A DNA stretch of 16,978 bases from CAYQTO01 sp964420455 (GTDB lineage Bacteria; Sumerlaeota; Sumerlaeia; SLMS01): positions 1 to 16,978 of the forward strand of contig CAYQTO010000071.1 in NCBI GenBank assembly GCA_964420455.1. The letters are read 5' to 3'. This document shows, piece after piece, positions 16,332-16,978 of the stretch. Position numbers and translations under genes: made by a program. Each line of letters begins with the position of its first letter. Positions within the stretch are counted from its first letter, which is position 1. Below the pieces are notes generated by a model that saw only the letters and a program-made list of their open reading frames with translations, had not been told where the DNA came from and searched no databases.

Positions 16332-16978
16332 ATGAACAAGTTCCTCCGCGAAACCGACGACTTCTTTCGCCAGTATATGCCGGATGTCACCCGCCGGGTG
16401 TTCTACATCCTGGCGGTTGCCTTCCTTGCCCTTTACGCCCTCAACGTCCTCGGCGGGAGGATTCCCCTCGTCCAGGTGATTGTCGACCGGGTCTTCATCC
16501 TGACGCCCTACCAGGCGGTCCTTCAGGGCCACATCTGGCAGTTCGTCACCTACATGTTCACCCATTTCGACTTCCTGCATCTGTTCTTCAATGCGCTGAT
16601 TTTCTTTTTCTTCGGCTCCATGGTGGAGAACTACATCGGGAGCCGGCGGTTCTTCTGGTTCGTGATGCTGGCGGGGGTCTTCGCGGCGGTGCTGCATACG
16701 GCGCTGGCGTTTGTTTTCGACGCGACAGGGCCGAGCGAGAACATCTCGCGGGGGCTGCTGGGCTTCAGTGCGGTCGTCTATGCGCTTACGGTAGCCACGA
16801 TGGTCTACTTTCCGCGCTCCACCGTGTACGTGTTCTTTTTCCTGCCGATGCCGATGGCGGTGCTGGGGGCGTTTATCCTGGTGCTGCTCGGGATCGACAC
16901 GCTGGCGTCGATTGGCGCGGGGTCGACGGGGCGGGGGGGGGTTGGGGACATTGCCCACGCGGGGGGCGCCATCATGGG
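16332..16978 (+). CDS. Rhomboid-family intramembrane serine protease, 5' part
   Basis: Starts at ATG 16332 with GAGG 6 nt upstream and stays open to the right edge (215 codons), so the C-terminus is missing. After a 20-residue soluble start come several membrane helices. TM2 carries FTHFDFLHLFFNALIFFFFG, the HxxxxN-type rhomboid signature; a later helix has GLLGFSAVVYAL, where the Ser in GFSA corresponds to the GxSG nucleophile; and the last visible piece, DIAHAGGAIMG, supplies the catalytic His of the Ser-His dyad. The second glycine of GxSG is Ala, so the active site is slightly unusual but the dyad is present. Such proteases cut membrane proteins within the bilayer; the substrate is unknown. 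It is divergent from glnA across 286 bp. Confidence 0.9.
   Translation, partial: MNKFLRETDDFFRQYMPDVTRRVFYILAVAFLALYALNVLGGRIPLVQVIVDRVFILTPYQAVLQGHIWQFVTYMFTHFDFLHLFFNALIFFFFGSMVENYIGSRRFFWFVMLAGVFAAVLHTALAFVFDATGPSENISRGLLGFSAVVYALTVATMVYFPRSTVYVFFFLPMPMAVLGAFILVLLGIDTLASIGAGSTGRGGVGDIAHAGGAIM

Overview
The window is strongly GC-rich bacterial chromosome with tightly packed housekeeping genes. I see no mobile element, tRNA, rRNA, CRISPR array or phage gene. No stretch above 300 bases lacks a gene; the longest gap is 16046-16331, between glnA and a rhomboid gene. GTG starts are common (sucA, a glycosyltransferase, tatC, the kinase-like gene, mgtE and the P-II gene). The organism looks Gram-negative: it has a tandem sucA-sucB pair, a Tat system and an NlpD-like LysM/LytM protein. 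The E1 N-terminus, the long TatC loop and the fused MFS/spermidine-synthase protein would fit the Planctomycetes-Verrucomicrobia-Chlamydiae group or a neighbour. That placement is only an impression without a tree.

Layout. (1) 1-2991, minus: sucA (2-oxoglutarate dehydrogenase E1), then the first 65 codons of sucB (E2), cut by the window edge. (2) 3141-4187, minus: a secreted protein with two LysM domains and a LytM domain that has lost most of its metal and catalytic residues, so probably an amidase activator rather than an enzyme. (3) 4349-5847, plus: a family-2 glycosyltransferase translationally coupled to a DedA/VTT-type membrane protein. (4) 5844-8930, minus: a 1028-residue protein with MFS-like membrane halves, a spermidine-synthase-like domain and a helical repeat tail; its stop overlaps the VTT stop on one CTAG. 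(5) 9103-11300, plus: tatA, tatC and an overlapping gene for a receiver-like plus RsbW-like ATPase protein. (6) 11383-12738, plus: mgtE. (7) 16045-12751, minus: glnA, a P-II gene, a thioredoxin-fold protein, and a zinc-ribbon/DUF2007 gene interrupted by a 10-N assembly gap. (8) 16332 to the right edge, plus: the 5' part of a rhomboid-family gene.

How they work together: sucA/sucB serve the TCA cycle, and their 2-oxoglutarate is also the signal sensed by P-II, which together with glutamine synthetase controls ammonium assimilation. TatA/TatC export folded proteins. No obvious new defence or mobile system is present. The points most worth following are the kinase-like gene coupled to tatC, the degenerate LytM protein, the altered active-site motifs of the fused spermidine-synthase protein, and the assembly gap that breaks a gene.
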